52,008 bases of DNA from Spirochaetales bacterium (GTDB lineage: Bacteria > Spirochaetota > Spirochaetia > JABEVK01). The stretch spans positions 1 through 52,008 of the forward strand of contig JABEVK010000041.1 of the NCBI GenBank assembly GCA_013044245.1. Direction: 5' to 3'. The notes under the pieces were generated by a model that worked only from the letters and a program-made list of their open reading frames with translations, had not been told where the DNA came from and did not search any database. The number at the start of each line of letters is the position of its first letter. Position 1 is the first letter of the stretch. Positions 8,652 through 17,855 of the stretch are shown piece by piece. A program made the translations under genes and the position numbers.

Positions 8652-9743
8652 TTAAAACGCCCGTTGATACTGAGGGGGAATCTTGTTGAAACTGGTCGGT
8701 AGATGCCTGAGCAACCAGTAGGGGTCGCGGAGCAGTTGACGTCCCAGCAAAATGAGGTCAGCTTGACCCGAGGCTACCACGTCCGAGATCTGTTGCCAGT
8801 CTTGAAGTAAGCCCACCGCTGCTGTGGGAACTGCGGCTTCGTTACGTACTTGAGCGGCAAAGGGCACCTGGTACCCAGGCCCAAGGGGAATCTTTACCCC
8901 AGGAACTACGCCACCTGACGAGACATCTACCAAATCCACGCCTTCGGCTTTCCACATTTGAGCCAATTTGACAGTTTCTTGGGGTGTCCAACCTCCTTGT
9001 GTCCAATCGGTTGCTGAAATCCGCGCGAAGAGGGGCTTTTCGGCCGGCCACACAGAACGCAGAGCCCGAGCAGTTTCGACGGCCAGCCGTGTGCGCGCGT
9101 CAAAACTCCCCCCCCAAGCATCAGAACGCTGATTGGCCAGGGGCGAAAGAAACTGATGCAAAAGGTAGCCGTGAGCAGAGTGCAATTCCACTACATCAAA
9201 CCCCGCCTGCTGGGCCCGGCGACCAGCGGTGGCAAACGCCTCTATCACCTGGGCAATTTCGTCACTCGACAACGCCGAAGGCACCGGGTCACCCTCGGCA
9301 AAGGGCACGGCGCTAGGGGCACGGACCGTCCATCCCCCCTGGTGGGGCGCTAGCGCTTTACCGGATTTCCAGGGCGCCGCAACCGAAGCTTTACGACCGG
9401 CATGGGCCAACTGGACTCCGACAAACACACCCAGCCCATGAAGCTGATCGACCAGCTTTGCCAGAGCCAGAGCATGTTCGTCGTCCCAAATTCCCAAGTC
9501 GTCCGGCGAAATGCGCCCCTCGGGAAGAACGGCGGTGGCTTCTAAGATAACCAGTGAAGCCCCACCCACGGCCCGTTCAGCATAGTGACGAAAGTGCCAG
9601 GCGGTCGGGAAGCCGTTGTCGGCAGAATACTGGCACATCGGTGACAGGGCGACCCGGTGGGGCAAGGTAAGCCCCCGTAGGGTCAGCGGTTGAAGGATTG
9701 ATTCGAGGTTGTGTTCACTCATACTTTCAGTATACTCATACAA
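8652..9743 (-). CDS. NADH:flavin oxidoreductase, old yellow enzyme family (YqjM/XenA-like)
   Basis: This is an FMN-dependent TIM-barrel ene-reductase that reduces activated C=C bonds with NAD(P)H. It carries SPMCQYSA near residue 35, the Cys/Tyr pair typical of the thermophilic-like/YqjM class. QLAHAGRK near residue 112 follows, then HSAHGYLLHQFLSP near residue 183 with the substrate His pair, and a C-terminal phosphate-binding LLGRQLLRDP. Two in-frame ATGs occur: 9743, and 9722 giving MSEHN. Neither has a strong ribosome site, and the second is a credible alternative. It lies upstream of fur in the same direction and diverges from the flavodoxin gene. Confidence 0.9.
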   Translation of the reverse strand: MYEYTESMSEHNLESILQPLTLRGLTLPHRVALSPMCQYSADNGFPTAWHFRHYAERAVGGASLVILEATAVLPEGRISPDDLGIWDDEHALALAKLVDQLHGLGVFVGVQLAHAGRKASVAAPWKSGKALAPHQGGWTVRAPSAVPFAEGDPVPSALSSDEIAQVIEAFATAGRRAQQAGFDVVELHSAHGYLLHQFLSPLANQRSDAWGGSFDARTRLAVETARALRSVWPAEKPLFARISATDWTQGGWTPQETVKLAQMWKAEGVDLVDVSSGGVVPGVKIPLGPGYQVPFAAQVRNEAAVPTAAVGLLQDWQQISDVVASGQADLILLGRQLLRDPYWLLRHLPTSFNKIPPQYQRAF

Positions 9744-9860
9744 GGGGGGAGATGAAAATTACCACCTAGCCCCCTCTCAAGGAGTCACCACGTCGACTGC
9801 CTTGAAGATTTAGTTCAGATTGAATGGACCCTGCAAAAAGACGGTGATCGAGGGAAAAAA

Positions 9861-10343
9861 ATGAGTAAAGGACTTATCGTTTACGTTACGAGAACGGGGC
9901 ATGCCCGCGAACTGGCTCAGTCTCTAGGTCAGCAACTGGACTATCCCGTCGCAGAAATCAAGGATCTGGTCTCAAGAACCGGGTTTCTCGGTTGGCTGCG
10001 TTCAGGATCTCAAGCGGCCCGGAAACTTGCCACGCCGATTTCTGACCCCGAGGCCGATTTGACCCAGGCGAGTACGGTTATTCTGGTCCAGCCTGTTTGG
10101 GCCTCGGGTGTCGTTCCCCCCATGCGCACCTGGCTCGAAAACCACCGGAGTGAACTCTCCCATAAAAAAATCGCTCTTTTAAATTCCCACCTAGGCAGTC
10201 CTCTTGAGCGCCTTAAAATCGCCTTCGAAAATGAATTTTTCCCGTTGACAGCTTTTGAAGGAATCAAGACTCATGCTTCCGAGACCGAAAAACAACAAAA
10301 GATTACGTCTTTTATTGAAGCTCTTCAAAATCAAACCGACTGA
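9861..10343 (+). CDS. Flavodoxin-family protein
   Basis: This 160-residue flavodoxin-like fold probably binds FMN and moves electrons or reduces quinones in the cytoplasm. The N-terminal strand-loop IVYVTRTGHARELA corresponds to the phosphate-binding T/S-x-T-G-x-T loop, with the terminal Thr replaced by His. VQPVWASGVVPPMRTWLE near residue 75 matches the FMN isoalloxazine loop. gaggg lies about 7 bases before the ATG. It stands alone between divergent and convergent neighbours. Its partner is unknown, although the divergent flavin oxidoreductase is a candidate. Confidence 0.75.
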   Translation: MSKGLIVYVTRTGHARELAQSLGQQLDYPVAEIKDLVSRTGFLGWLRSGSQAARKLATPISDPEADLTQASTVILVQPVWASGVVPPMRTWLENHRSELSHKKIALLNSHLGSPLERLKIAFENEFFPLTAFEGIKTHASETEKQQKITSFIEALQNQTD

Positions 10344-10367
10344 ATCCCGCTACCTGTCACGAGAGAT

Positions 10368-10391
10368 TCCCTCTCCGTTAACAGAGAGGGA
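10368..10391. terminator. Hairpin between convergent flavodoxin and sugar operon
   Basis: A perfect 8-bp stem (TCCCTCTC with GAGAGGGA) closes an 8-base loop. It lies between the flavodoxin stop and the stop of the convergent CIA30-like gene. There is no good T-run on either side, so it may be a weak bidirectional terminator or only an mRNA end stabiliser. Confidence 0.5.
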
Positions 10392-10398
10392 TCGCCAA

Positions 10399-10950
10399 CT
10401 AAGGAAGAAGTTGAAAGTTATAGATTTTGAGGCTATAAGAAGGCAAAGGTTGCCCCATCGTTTGAAATGAAAGCTGTTTAATGTGGTGCGGGTCAAAACT
10501 TACAGCTTTTCCCCAGCTATCCTGCTTTAAATCAGAGTAGGGAATCGTAATCTGAATGGGAACTCCAGCCGTCGTGTGAACAACGTAACCATAGAAATCA
10601 AAGTCTTTAACATCAGAAGTCTCTGCTCGAAAGCGATATACTTGGCCATCGCCGATCACCATGAACTTTACTCCTGAATCTGATTGAATAGACTTTAGCT
10701 GGCCCTTTGTTGGTGTTAAGATCAGTCCAGCAAAACCATATTGATACTGAGTTGTAACGACACCTGAAATCGACACAGCAAAGACTTTATCACCCGAGAT
10801 GTCTTCATTTTTTGCTGTCATGACTACGGTTGAGCTTCCGCCGTTCCCACTATCAGTGTAGGTTGACCATTGGTGGGGATTGTTAAAATCTTGTGCAAAA
10901 CAAGGCAATATCATAGCAGACATAAAAAAAACAACTAAACTCTTCTTCAT
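10399..10950 (-). CDS. Secreted CIA30/CBM11-like domain protein
   Basis: This 183-residue exported protein has a clear signal peptide (MKKSLVVFFMSAMILPCFA, cut before QD). The rest is a single beta-sandwich. The end pattern FDPHHIKQLSFQTMG...YSLKIYNFQL resembles the CIA30 (complex I intermediate-associated) and CBM11 carbohydrate-binding group. It is the last gene of the sugar uptake operon: an aggagaataaa ribosome site, with 25 bases after mmsB. A role in holding or presenting sugar in the periplasm is inferred from this position. The local DNA is AT-rich like its operon partners. Confidence 0.65.
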   Translation of the reverse strand: MKKSLVVFFMSAMILPCFAQDFNNPHQWSTYTDSGNGGSSTVVMTAKNEDISGDKVFAVSISGVVTTQYQYGFAGLILTPTKGQLKSIQSDSGVKFMVIGDGQVYRFRAETSDVKDFDFYGYVVHTTAGVPIQITIPYSDLKQDSWGKAVSFDPHHIKQLSFQTMGQPLPSYSLKIYNFQLLP

Positions 10951-10975
10951 TTTATTCTCCTATTAGAAAAACCGT

Positions 10976-12147
10976 TTATGAGCCCTTCTTTTTTGAAACC
11001 ACATCAAAGGCTACAGCTAAAAGAAGAACCAACCCTTTAACAACTTGCTGAATATCACTACCCACACCTAGGATAGACATACCGTTATTTAATACACCCA
11101 TAACCAGTCCCCCAACGATGGCTCCTATAACAGTGCCAACGCCACCATAGGCTGACGCCCCACCTATAAAACAGGCTGCTATAGCATCTAACTCAAAACC
11201 CAGTCCCGCTTGAGGAGAGGCTGCATTGAGGCGCGAAGTAAAAGCTATACCTGCAACAGCAGAAAGAACACCCATATTTCGTATGCCCAAAATAACACTC
11301 GATTGGTATTAATTCCAGAAAGCTTGGCAGCTTTCTCGTTCCCTCCCATTGCATATATATAACGTCCAGGAACTGTTTTTGTAGTAAAAAAACTGTAAGC
11401 CAAAATCAATAACGCAATAATAATAAAGATTATAGGCAAACCTTTGTAAGCAGCTAGCCAGAAAAATCCCAAAAGAATAACAACGCTTACCAAAATCAAA
11501 CGAAATGCAAATAAGAAAACAGATTCATGATTTATATTTTTCCTTGACCGATTCAACCTCCTTTGAAAACTACTCACTAAATATCCTACAACGATAATAC
11601 CACCAACAACAATTGTGAAAATATCTAAGGGACCTTGAGATTTAAATAAAAAATCAGAAATAAATCCTGAACTTATTTCCTGGAATGAATTGGGGAAAGG
11701 TGCAATAGTCTGCCCTTGAAGCATGAAAATCGTCAATCCTCGAAAAATAAGCATACCCGCTAAAGTGACGATAAAAGCCGGTATGCGAATATAGGCAATC
11801 CAGTAGCCTTGCCAAACACCCACAATAAAACCAACAAGCAGTGCTAAAAGAATTCCGATACCGACATCCATTTTCATGGTGACGATGAAGGCTCCACTTA
11901 ACGCGCCAATAAAGGCGACAAGTGAACCTACAGACAAATCGATATTACCACCTGCAATAATGGTCAACGTCATACCAATGGCAAGGATGAACACATAAGC
12001 ATTTTGAAGAATAAGATTGGTTACGTTCATCGGAACTAAGAGAATTCCATGAGTGGCGATTTGAAAAAACGCCATGATAACAACCAAAGCGATCAGCATG
12101 GCGTATTGGCGGATGTTGTTTCTGAAAAGGTACTTAAGGTTTTCCAT
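10976..12147 (-). pseudogene. mmsB: Multiple-monosaccharide ABC permease MmsB/GguB, single-base frameshift
   Basis: Two overlapping frames together encode a full-length CUT2 sugar permease of about 390 residues with ten or so helices. The first frame (12147 down to 11245) starts [17 protein letters not shown] and carries the family motif GNIDLSVGS. It goes out of frame after LFWAY. The second frame (to 10976) resumes at NMGVLSAVAGIAF and contains the conserved GGAS.YGGVGT region. Restoring one A in the GAAATATG stretch (plus-strand T-run at 11277-11279) rejoins the frames exactly. The break is therefore one base in a homopolymer: either a sequencing or assembly error or a recent inactivating mutation. 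The start overlaps mmsA by 14 bases. Confidence 0.85.
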
Positions 12148-13684
12148 GACCGTTGTCTCCGTTGCTTTGCATAATGCATTTCATGATGCCTTCTTGTGTG
12201 GCTTCGGCACCTAGAAATTCTCCGACGATAGCCCCTTCATTGACGACATAAATTCTGTCAGACATACCCAAAACCTCAGGAAGTTCAGACGAAATGAAGA
12301 TGACGGATTTTCCATCATCCGCAAGTCGATTGATAATAGAATAGATTTCGTACTTTGCACCAACATCAATGCCTCGTGTGGGTTCATCCAGAATCAGGAC
12401 ATCAGGTTCAGTAAATATCCACTTACTGAGAACAACTTTTTGTTGGTTTCCTCCCGAAAGGTTTCCTGTTTTTTGTCGAATATCAAAAGAACGGATCTTA
12501 AGGCGCTCTCGGTAGTTTTGGGCAACGTGAGCTTCTTCATCTTGATCGATAATCCACCATGGGGAAATTTTTTTTAGTCCCGCGATCGTAATATTTTCTT
12601 TGATATCAGCCAATAAGTTAAGACCTGCAGATTTTCGATCTTCGGTAGCATAAACAATTTTGTGATCAATTGCTTCGCGGACACTACGGAGTTCGATTTT
12701 TTTTCCATCCTTAAAAGCCTCACCGGTAATATGGACTCCGTAGGAACGACCAAATATGCTCATTGCCAATTCGGTACGCCCAGCTCCCATCAAACCCGCT
12801 AAACCAATAACTTCTCCTTGATGAACCTTAAAGTTAGCGTTTTTGATAATTTGACGTTCAGGATTCTGTGGACTGTGAACGTTCCAATTTCGTACTTCAA
12901 ACGCGACCTTTCCGATCTTAGGTATTCGATGGGGAAATCTATCAATTAACTGCCTACCTACCATCCCTTTGATGATCCGATCTTCGGTGATCTTATCTTT
13001 GTCTTTGTCGATGGTTTCAATAGTTGAGCCATCGCGTAGGATGGTAATTGAGTCAGCTACCTCAGTGATTTCATTGAGTTTATGGGAAATCAAAATTGAG
13101 GTAATGCCTTTGTTCTTGAGTTCTTTTAGTAAACGGAGTAAATTTTCTGAATCGGATTCGTTTAGCGAGGCTGTCGGTTCGTCTAAGATTAAAAGGCGAA
13201 CGTTTTTTGACAATGCCTTGGCGATTTCAACCAATTGTTGCTTACCAACACTAATATCTTTCACGCAGGTCCCAGGGTCTTCAAAGAGCCCTACATGATT
13301 CAAAAGAACTTTAGCATCCAGGAAAGTTTTATCCCAATCAATGACTTTATTTTTGGCTCGTTCATTTTTCAAGAAAATGTTCTCGCCAATGGAAAGAAAG
13401 GGTATAAGCGCCAACTCTTGATGGATGATTACAATTCCGATTTTCTCACTGTCACTCAGTTCTTTGAACTTGCACTCCTGACCCTCAAACAAGATGTCTC
13501 CGGTATAAGATCCAAAAGGGTATGTGCCGCTCAAGACATTCATCAGTGTAGACTTTCCGGCTCCATTTTCACCAACAAGAGCATGTATTTCACCTTTTAA
13601 GATAGAAAGGTTAACATGATTTAATGCTTTGACGCCCGGAAACTCTTTGCAAATATTCCTCATTTCGAGGAGCACATTGTCCAA
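12134..13684 (-). CDS. mmsA: Multiple-monosaccharide ABC transporter ATPase MmsA/GguA
   Basis: This duplicated ABC ATPase of about 516 residues is typical of CUT2 sugar importers. The first half has a complete Walker A (GENGAGKST), a variant signature (ISVGKQQ) and Walker B (LILDEPTAS). The second half has a degenerate Walker A (GLMGAGRTE) and an intact signature LSGGNQQK, with [11 protein letters not shown]. This asymmetry is normal in the family. TTG at 13684 is the preferred start because it follows aaggagg by five bases; the GTG at 13690 overlaps that ribosome site. It energises uptake through MmsB with sugar delivered by ChvE. Confidence 0.92.
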   Translation of the reverse strand: MDNVLLEMRNICKEFPGVKALNHVNLSILKGEIHALVGENGAGKSTLMNVLSGTYPFGSYTGDILFEGQECKFKELSDSEKIGIVIIHQELALIPFLSIGENIFLKNERAKNKVIDWDKTFLDAKVLLNHVGLFEDPGTCVKDISVGKQQLVEIAKALSKNVRLLILDEPTASLNESDSENLLRLLKELKNKGITSILISHKLNEITEVADSITILRDGSTIETIDKDKDKITEDRIIKGMVGRQLIDRFPHRIPKIGKVAFEVRNWNVHSPQNPERQIIKNANFKVHQGEVIGLAGLMGAGRTELAMSIFGRSYGVHITGEAFKDGKKIELRSVREAIDHKIVYATEDRKSAGLNLLADIKENITIAGLKKISPWWIIDQDEEAHVAQNYRERLKIRSFDIRQKTGNLSGGNQQKVVLSKWIFTEPDVLILDEPTRGIDVGAKYEIYSIINRLADDGKSVIFISSELPEVLGMSDRIYVVNEGAIVGEFLGAEATQEGIMKCIMQSNGDNGHGKP

Positions 13685-13705
13685 AACCACCTCCTTGTTT
13701 CAGAA

Positions 13706-13738
13706 TCTCCTCACCCTTTTGGAAAAGGGCTGAGGAGA
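13706..13738 (-). promoter_or_regulatory. Long hairpin between chvE and mmsA
   Basis: TCTCCTCA at 13706-13713 pairs with TGAGGAGA at 13731-13738, and the inner arms CCCTTT and AAAGGG extend the stem, with one bulged base. It sits just after the chvE stop, within the operon. Stable hairpins here often protect the binding-protein mRNA and lower expression of the downstream ATPase. No T-run follows in the direction of transcription, so full termination is not expected. Confidence 0.6.
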
Positions 13739-13750
13739 ATTCCTAATCAA

Positions 13751-14818
13751 TTACTGAAGATCAGAAGCTTTGTAATAACCACTATCTATTAAGATTTTCT
13801 GGTAGTTGGTCTTATCGACAAAAACCGGCTGACAAAGAAATGAGGGTACAATCTTGACTCCATTAAAGTAGGTTTTTGTATCATTCACAGGAACAGGCCT
13901 TCCTGACATTATAGAATCAACCATGTCAACAACCTGAGCCGCCAACGTTCTTGTATCTTTAAATACTGACATCGACTGCTGGCCGGAAATGATGGCTTTG
14001 ACATTGGGTTTATCACAGTCCTGACCTGTCAGAACGGGGTATGGTTTTTGAGGGGTCCCCCATCCATTGTTTTTTAACGAAGCAATAATGCCTATAGCCA
14101 AGCTATCATTGGGAGACAAGACTGCATCAAGCTTTCTTCCTTTGGAATAAAAAGCTGTAATCAAATTGTCCATACGAGCCTGTGCTTTCCCTGAATCCCA
14201 TCCCTGAATAGCTATTGATGAAAAATCAGTTTGCTTGCTAGGTATTACAATTTTTCCGGAATCAATGTAGGGCTGAAGAATACTCATTTCTCCTTGATTA
14301 AATACCTTGGCATTGTTATCGTCCGGCGATCCTGCGAAAAGCTCCATATTAAAAGGACCTTTTCCTTGATCGAGTCCGAGCTTAGAAACAATAAATTGAC
14401 CTTGGATAACGCCCACTTTAAAGTTATCAAAAGTGGCATAATAATCGACATTGGGAGTATTCATGATCAGTCGATCATAAGCGATAACCTCAACCTTACG
14501 CGCTTTTGCTTCTTTCAAAACTTCTGACAATGCTGAGCCATCAATAGAGGCTATGACTAATACACGGGCCCCTTCGGTAATCATATTTTCCAATTGTTGA
14601 ACTTGAGTGTTAACATCATTGTTGGCATATTGTAGTTCAACTTTGTAACCCTTTGCTTCAAGCTGGGCTTTCATGTTGGAGCCGTCTTGGTTCCATCGTT
14701 GAAGTGATTGGGTTGGCATCGCCACGCCAATGAGTTTGCTCGAGCTATTGTCGGGTGCGCAACCAAAAAAAAGGGCACTCATCAACACAGCAAGAGTTAT
14801 TGCAATTAAACTCTTCAT
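13751..14818 (-). CDS. chvE: Multiple sugar-binding periplasmic lipoprotein, ChvE-like
   Basis: This 355-residue type I (ribose-binding-like) periplasmic binding protein delivers monosaccharides to MmsAB. The signal peptide ends in the lipobox FFGC (Cys about residue 20), so it is membrane anchored. Features of the ChvE group include IGVAMPTQSLQRWNQDG near residue 30, AYDRLIMNTPNVDYYATFDN near residue 117, and LTGQDCDKP near residue 262 with the sugar-stacking and hydrogen-bonding residues. It is the first gene of the operon, with a strong aaggagg ribosome site. The divergent AraC gene suggests sugar-induced control. Confidence 0.9.
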   Translation of the reverse strand: MKSLIAITLAVLMSALFFGCAPDNSSSKLIGVAMPTQSLQRWNQDGSNMKAQLEAKGYKVELQYANNDVNTQVQQLENMITEGARVLVIASIDGSALSEVLKEAKARKVEVIAYDRLIMNTPNVDYYATFDNFKVGVIQGQFIVSKLGLDQGKGPFNMELFAGSPDDNNAKVFNQGEMSILQPYIDSGKIVIPSKQTDFSSIAIQGWDSGKAQARMDNLITAFYSKGRKLDAVLSPNDSLAIGIIASLKNNGWGTPQKPYPVLTGQDCDKPNVKAIISGQQSMSVFKDTRTLAAQVVDMVDSIMSGRPVPVNDTKTYFNGVKIVPSFLCQPVFVDKTNYQKILIDSGYYKASDLQ

Positions 14819-15004
14819 AAGTCCTCCTTGTAAATCTTAGACCAAAAACTTTGACCTTTAGGTAGTTTAGATCGTGACTTTTCAGGGGAGTATGAAGCGG
14901 ATTGACATTATATATCCCAAATTGATTTTAGGTTTTTAGCGCCTTAATCGCTTTCTTCACAAATATTCAATCTCGATGTATCCTGAAATCACAGGAAAGA
15001 TCTT
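14819..15004. promoter_or_regulatory. Divergent control region between chvE operon and araC-type regulator
   Basis: This 186-base AT-rich spacer separates two divergent starts and must hold both promoters. On the plus strand TTGACA at 14902-14907 is a good -35 box, with a poor -10 (ATTTTA) 17 bases on. No clear direct-repeat operator for the AraC protein could be fixed by eye. aggaaaga precedes the AraC start. Confidence 0.45.
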
Positions 15005-15817
15005 GTGGATATCATAGATATTGTTTTCGTATATCATTTGCGGGATGACAGGCAGATTGCTTGGCATGGAAGAAAGCACATGCACGACTCACATATGTAT
15101 GAATTGCACTATTTCATTTCAGGTGTGGGTAGCTTCCTGAATGGAAGTACGACTTGGAATATCACGCCTGGATCATTGCATATAACAAGCCCAGGAATTT
15201 TGCATCAAATTATAGCAACGGAGGATCGCAAACCTATCACTTATTATGCAGTTTTATTCGATGCTTTCGAAGATGGGGAACTTCAAACTCTGCTGGAGCG
15301 TTTTAAAACATCTCATGCTCCGTTTGAAATGGGTACTTCTCACAGGTTCTTTTTTGCCAACCTATTAGAAAAGCATTTTTCAAAAAAACAAGATTTGATC
15401 CTTGCTGCACGCCACAACTTCTTGGCTTTTCTTTATGACCTTTCAGCGGGCCTATCAGCGTACGGACCCTTAGAAAATGCTCATGTTGAGAAAGCGTTGG
15501 CTATCATGCAAAACTCCATCGAAAAAAATCTTACACTCACTGAGCTGTGTAGCCGCCTTCAATTGTCGCACGAACACTTTGTACGAGTTTTTTCAGAGCG
15601 TATTGGAATGCCGCCTATGAGGTATTACACCCAATTGAAAATGGAGGCAGCAAGGGCCATGCTTTCCAGTACAAATCTTCGCATTCAGGAAATTGCTGAC
15701 AAGTTGGGTTTTTCCAACCAATTTAACTTTACAAGGACGTTTAAACGCTATACCCAGCAATCTCCCTCTATTTTTCGATCGCAATGTCTCCAAAGGGCTG
15801 ATTTTAGTCACCTATGA
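15005..15817 (+). CDS. AraC-family transcriptional regulator
   Basis: This 270-residue regulator has an N-terminal cupin sensor (about residues 10-130; HMHDSHMYELHYFISG is the usual start of the barrel). Its C-terminal double helix-turn-helix covers about residues 165-265, and FSNQFNFTRTFKRYTQQSP matches the second recognition region. GTG at 15005 is chosen because aggaaaga lies four bases upstream. It is divergent from chvE-mmsAB and AT-rich like them, so it most likely activates that operon when sugar binds the cupin domain. Confidence 0.9.
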   Translation: MDIIDIVFVYHLRDDRQIAWHGRKHMHDSHMYELHYFISGVGSFLNGSTTWNITPGSLHITSPGILHQIIATEDRKPITYYAVLFDAFEDGELQTLLERFKTSHAPFEMGTSHRFFFANLLEKHFSKKQDLILAARHNFLAFLYDLSAGLSAYGPLENAHVEKALAIMQNSIEKNLTLTELCSRLQLSHEHFVRVFSERIGMPPMRYYTQLKMEAARAMLSSTNLRIQEIADKLGFSNQFNFTRTFKRYTQQSPSIFRSQCLQRADFSHL

Positions 15818-15900
15818 GCTGTTTTGGCGAGAAACTTCTGCGGATAGCTCGGTAGTTGTACTTGCTAATCTACAACCCGAGTTTTCTTGCGCCGCCGGCT

Positions 15901-15941
15901 GGGCTTGCTAGAACCCCAAGCCCCCTTGGTCAAAGTTTTTT
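15901..15941 (+). terminator. Possible terminator after the AraC gene
   Basis: GGGCTTG at 15901-15907 pairs with CAAGCCC at 15917-15923 over a 9-base loop. An overlapping alternative stem (CCAAG/CTTGG) sits next to it, and a T-run begins at 15936. The gap between stem and T-run makes it imperfect. The spacer from 15818 to 16005 contains nothing else recognisable. Confidence 0.4.
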
Positions 15942-16005
15942 CCTGCTCAAAAAGTTTATTGATTTTGAAGTTCTCCAACGTCATTAAGCCTCAAGACCTT
16001 TGAGT

Positions 16006-16654
16006 TTATGTAGCTCGCAGTTTAGGGCAACTCTCAAGAGGGCGGTAGGCAACTGGTCGCCCGCCCAGCAGACTTTTCCTAGGACTCTCCGGGGGAATTT
16101 TTTGGTCATCGCCACCCGTTGCCGTTAAAAAGGGCTTTTCAGGGTTATCGACGAAGATGGGAGAAGTCACAACGGTACCTCCGGCCGAGGAAAATTCACC
16201 AGCCCAAACGTGACGCGAAAAGTCAAATTTATTTTTTAGGACCACCACACCGTGATTAACTAAAAGATTGCCACCATCAAACTCAAAACCCGTTCCCCTG
16301 ACCGAAGCCGTCGCCGTGGGACTACGAACGACAAAAAGGTTATCGGAGGGATTTTCGGCAGGCTTGACCTCGGTGCGAACCTTACCTGCCAGAAGAAAGA
16401 GAGCTGCTCGTGTTCCCGTCCGATTCTTTGCCAGCCGAGTAATAGTCACCCAGGTTAACAACCGCGAAGCTTCGAAAAGCCGTAGAAATAAGAGCTCCCG
16501 CAGGAATAGAAATTCCCGGTTTGGCTGGTTTCCATACGGTACCCGGAGTTTGATACTCGACCTTGCCCCAGACACTACGAAAAACGGCATTATCCGCGCT
16601 AACAGAATTTGCCGCTAAACCAAAAAACGCCAACCTCGTGAAGAGTTTGACCAT
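16006..16654 (-). pseudogene. FecR-domain exported protein, frameshifted
   Basis: The first frame (16654 to about 16450) starts with a signal peptide (MVKLFTRLAFFGLAANSVSA). It continues into a FecR-like start: GKVEYQTPG, KPGISIPAGALI, AVVNLGD. It then loses frame. The second frame, ending at 16006, carries the later FecR part: VRSPTATASVRGTGFEF near the middle, then VKNHGVVVL-like strands. The two join around 16445-16455. FecR domains in spirochaete exported proteins are thought to bind peptidoglycan or surface partners. It lies directly downstream of another broken gene on the same strand, so the pair was probably one operon before decay. Confidence 0.7.
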
Positions 16655-16673
16655 GGGATGCCCCTTTTAAACC

Positions 16674-17824
16674 TTAAGACTGGCGACAAGCACCGCAAGC
16701 CAAATCAGATGTCCGCAAATGCTGCGCTGGGAAGAAACCCCGCTGCCGTGATCCCCAGACTCCTTTCGCTGGTAAAGTTCCAATTACCGTAAAAAAAACC
16801 TTCTGATCCCAAAAAAGCTGAGTGTTGTTCGGATCAAGATTTTGAACGACAGCTTGGTAAACTCCGTTGGCTAGAGCGTCGTTCAGGTTTTGATTTTCCG
16901 AAGTCGTCTGAAACAAGGAATCTACTTTCAGGCCTAATTCGGCGTGGCTTACAGGCCGAAAACTCGCCCCGAGTCCTGCTTCTGCCACATTCCAGAGCGA
17001 CAGTGTTGAAACCACCACAGAAGGCCCCCTTTCCGAAACCGGCACAAAGCCGCCAGCGGCATTTGTTGTCAGACGGTGGGTGTACACACCTTCAGCTTGG
17101 GCTGCCCATCCTGAATCGGAAAATTCCAGACCATACGGGCCCCACCAAGAGCTGATCAACCCGTAGAAACAGTCCCAACCAGGGTCGAAGCGGTCACGTA
17201 AAGTTCGTAGTTCATCTGAGAAATGGGACCAGAAAGTTCTGCCGTGTAATAAAATGTGTGAACAGCACCCGTGGGACGCAGGTACCACTGACCCAAAACC
17301 TGTAAGTTTAAATCCTGACGAGCAAAAAGCTCTGCGTAACGGTAATCGAGCATTCCAATAGCCCGTTTGGGAGCAAACTGGAAAATAAGCGGACTGTTCC
17401 CCACGCGTAGTAGCTCGAACTATCGCTGTAATCTTGGTTTGAAACCGGCACAAGGCTATTCTGTGTCTCCACCAGCCCCGTGTAGTAGCCTTGAACCCCC
17501 AACCGTTGATCGCCAAATTGCCAATTCAACGAAGCACCGTCCACCCAAGAGTTCAAAATCCATCCCGTTAGATCATTTTGAACTCCCCTACCGACAAACC
17601 GGTTCCCCCAACTTCCCTTACCGAACGACATTGTTCCACTGAACGAAAACGACAAGAAGTCAACGCTCATATTAGGCATGGGGAGGTTAGGTACAGCACA
17701 AGGATTATTGTTGCTATTCAGGAACGAAAAGGCGCTTGAGTCTCAAACCTGGCCGACGAAGAAAGCGGTAATGAGAGCGAAAAAATCGCTTGATTGGACT
17801 GAATCGAGGTCCAATCCGACGAAT
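16674..17824 (-). pseudogene. Outer-membrane beta-barrel protein remnant with several frameshifts, 5' end lost at IS
   Basis: Consecutive pieces in different frames encode one barrel-like protein rich in alternating aromatic strands. From 17824, SSDWTSIQSNQAIFSLSLP runs to about 17720. MPNMSVDFLSFSFSG to SSSYYAWGT lies at about 17679-17400. GNSPLIFQFAPKRAIGMLDYR to TLVGTVSTG lies at about 17404-17156. LISSWWGPYGLEFSDSGW then runs to the stop at 16674. At least three frame breaks (near 17725, 17400 and 17160) are needed. The 5' part stops at the inverted repeat of the IS256-type element. The FecR gene follows in the same direction. The family is unknown beyond a porin-like look. Confidence 0.65.
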
Positions 17825-17850
17825 GAGCTCGTAACGGATTCTGTGTAAAG
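17825..17850 (+). repeat. IS256-type terminal inverted repeat, left
   Basis: GAGCTCGTAACGGATTCTGT followed by GTAAAG. It matches the reverse complement of the right-hand repeat at all but about five positions. The outer GAG and inner TGTGTAAA are typical of IS256-family ends. Confidence 0.85.
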
Positions 17851-17855
17851 GGGAT

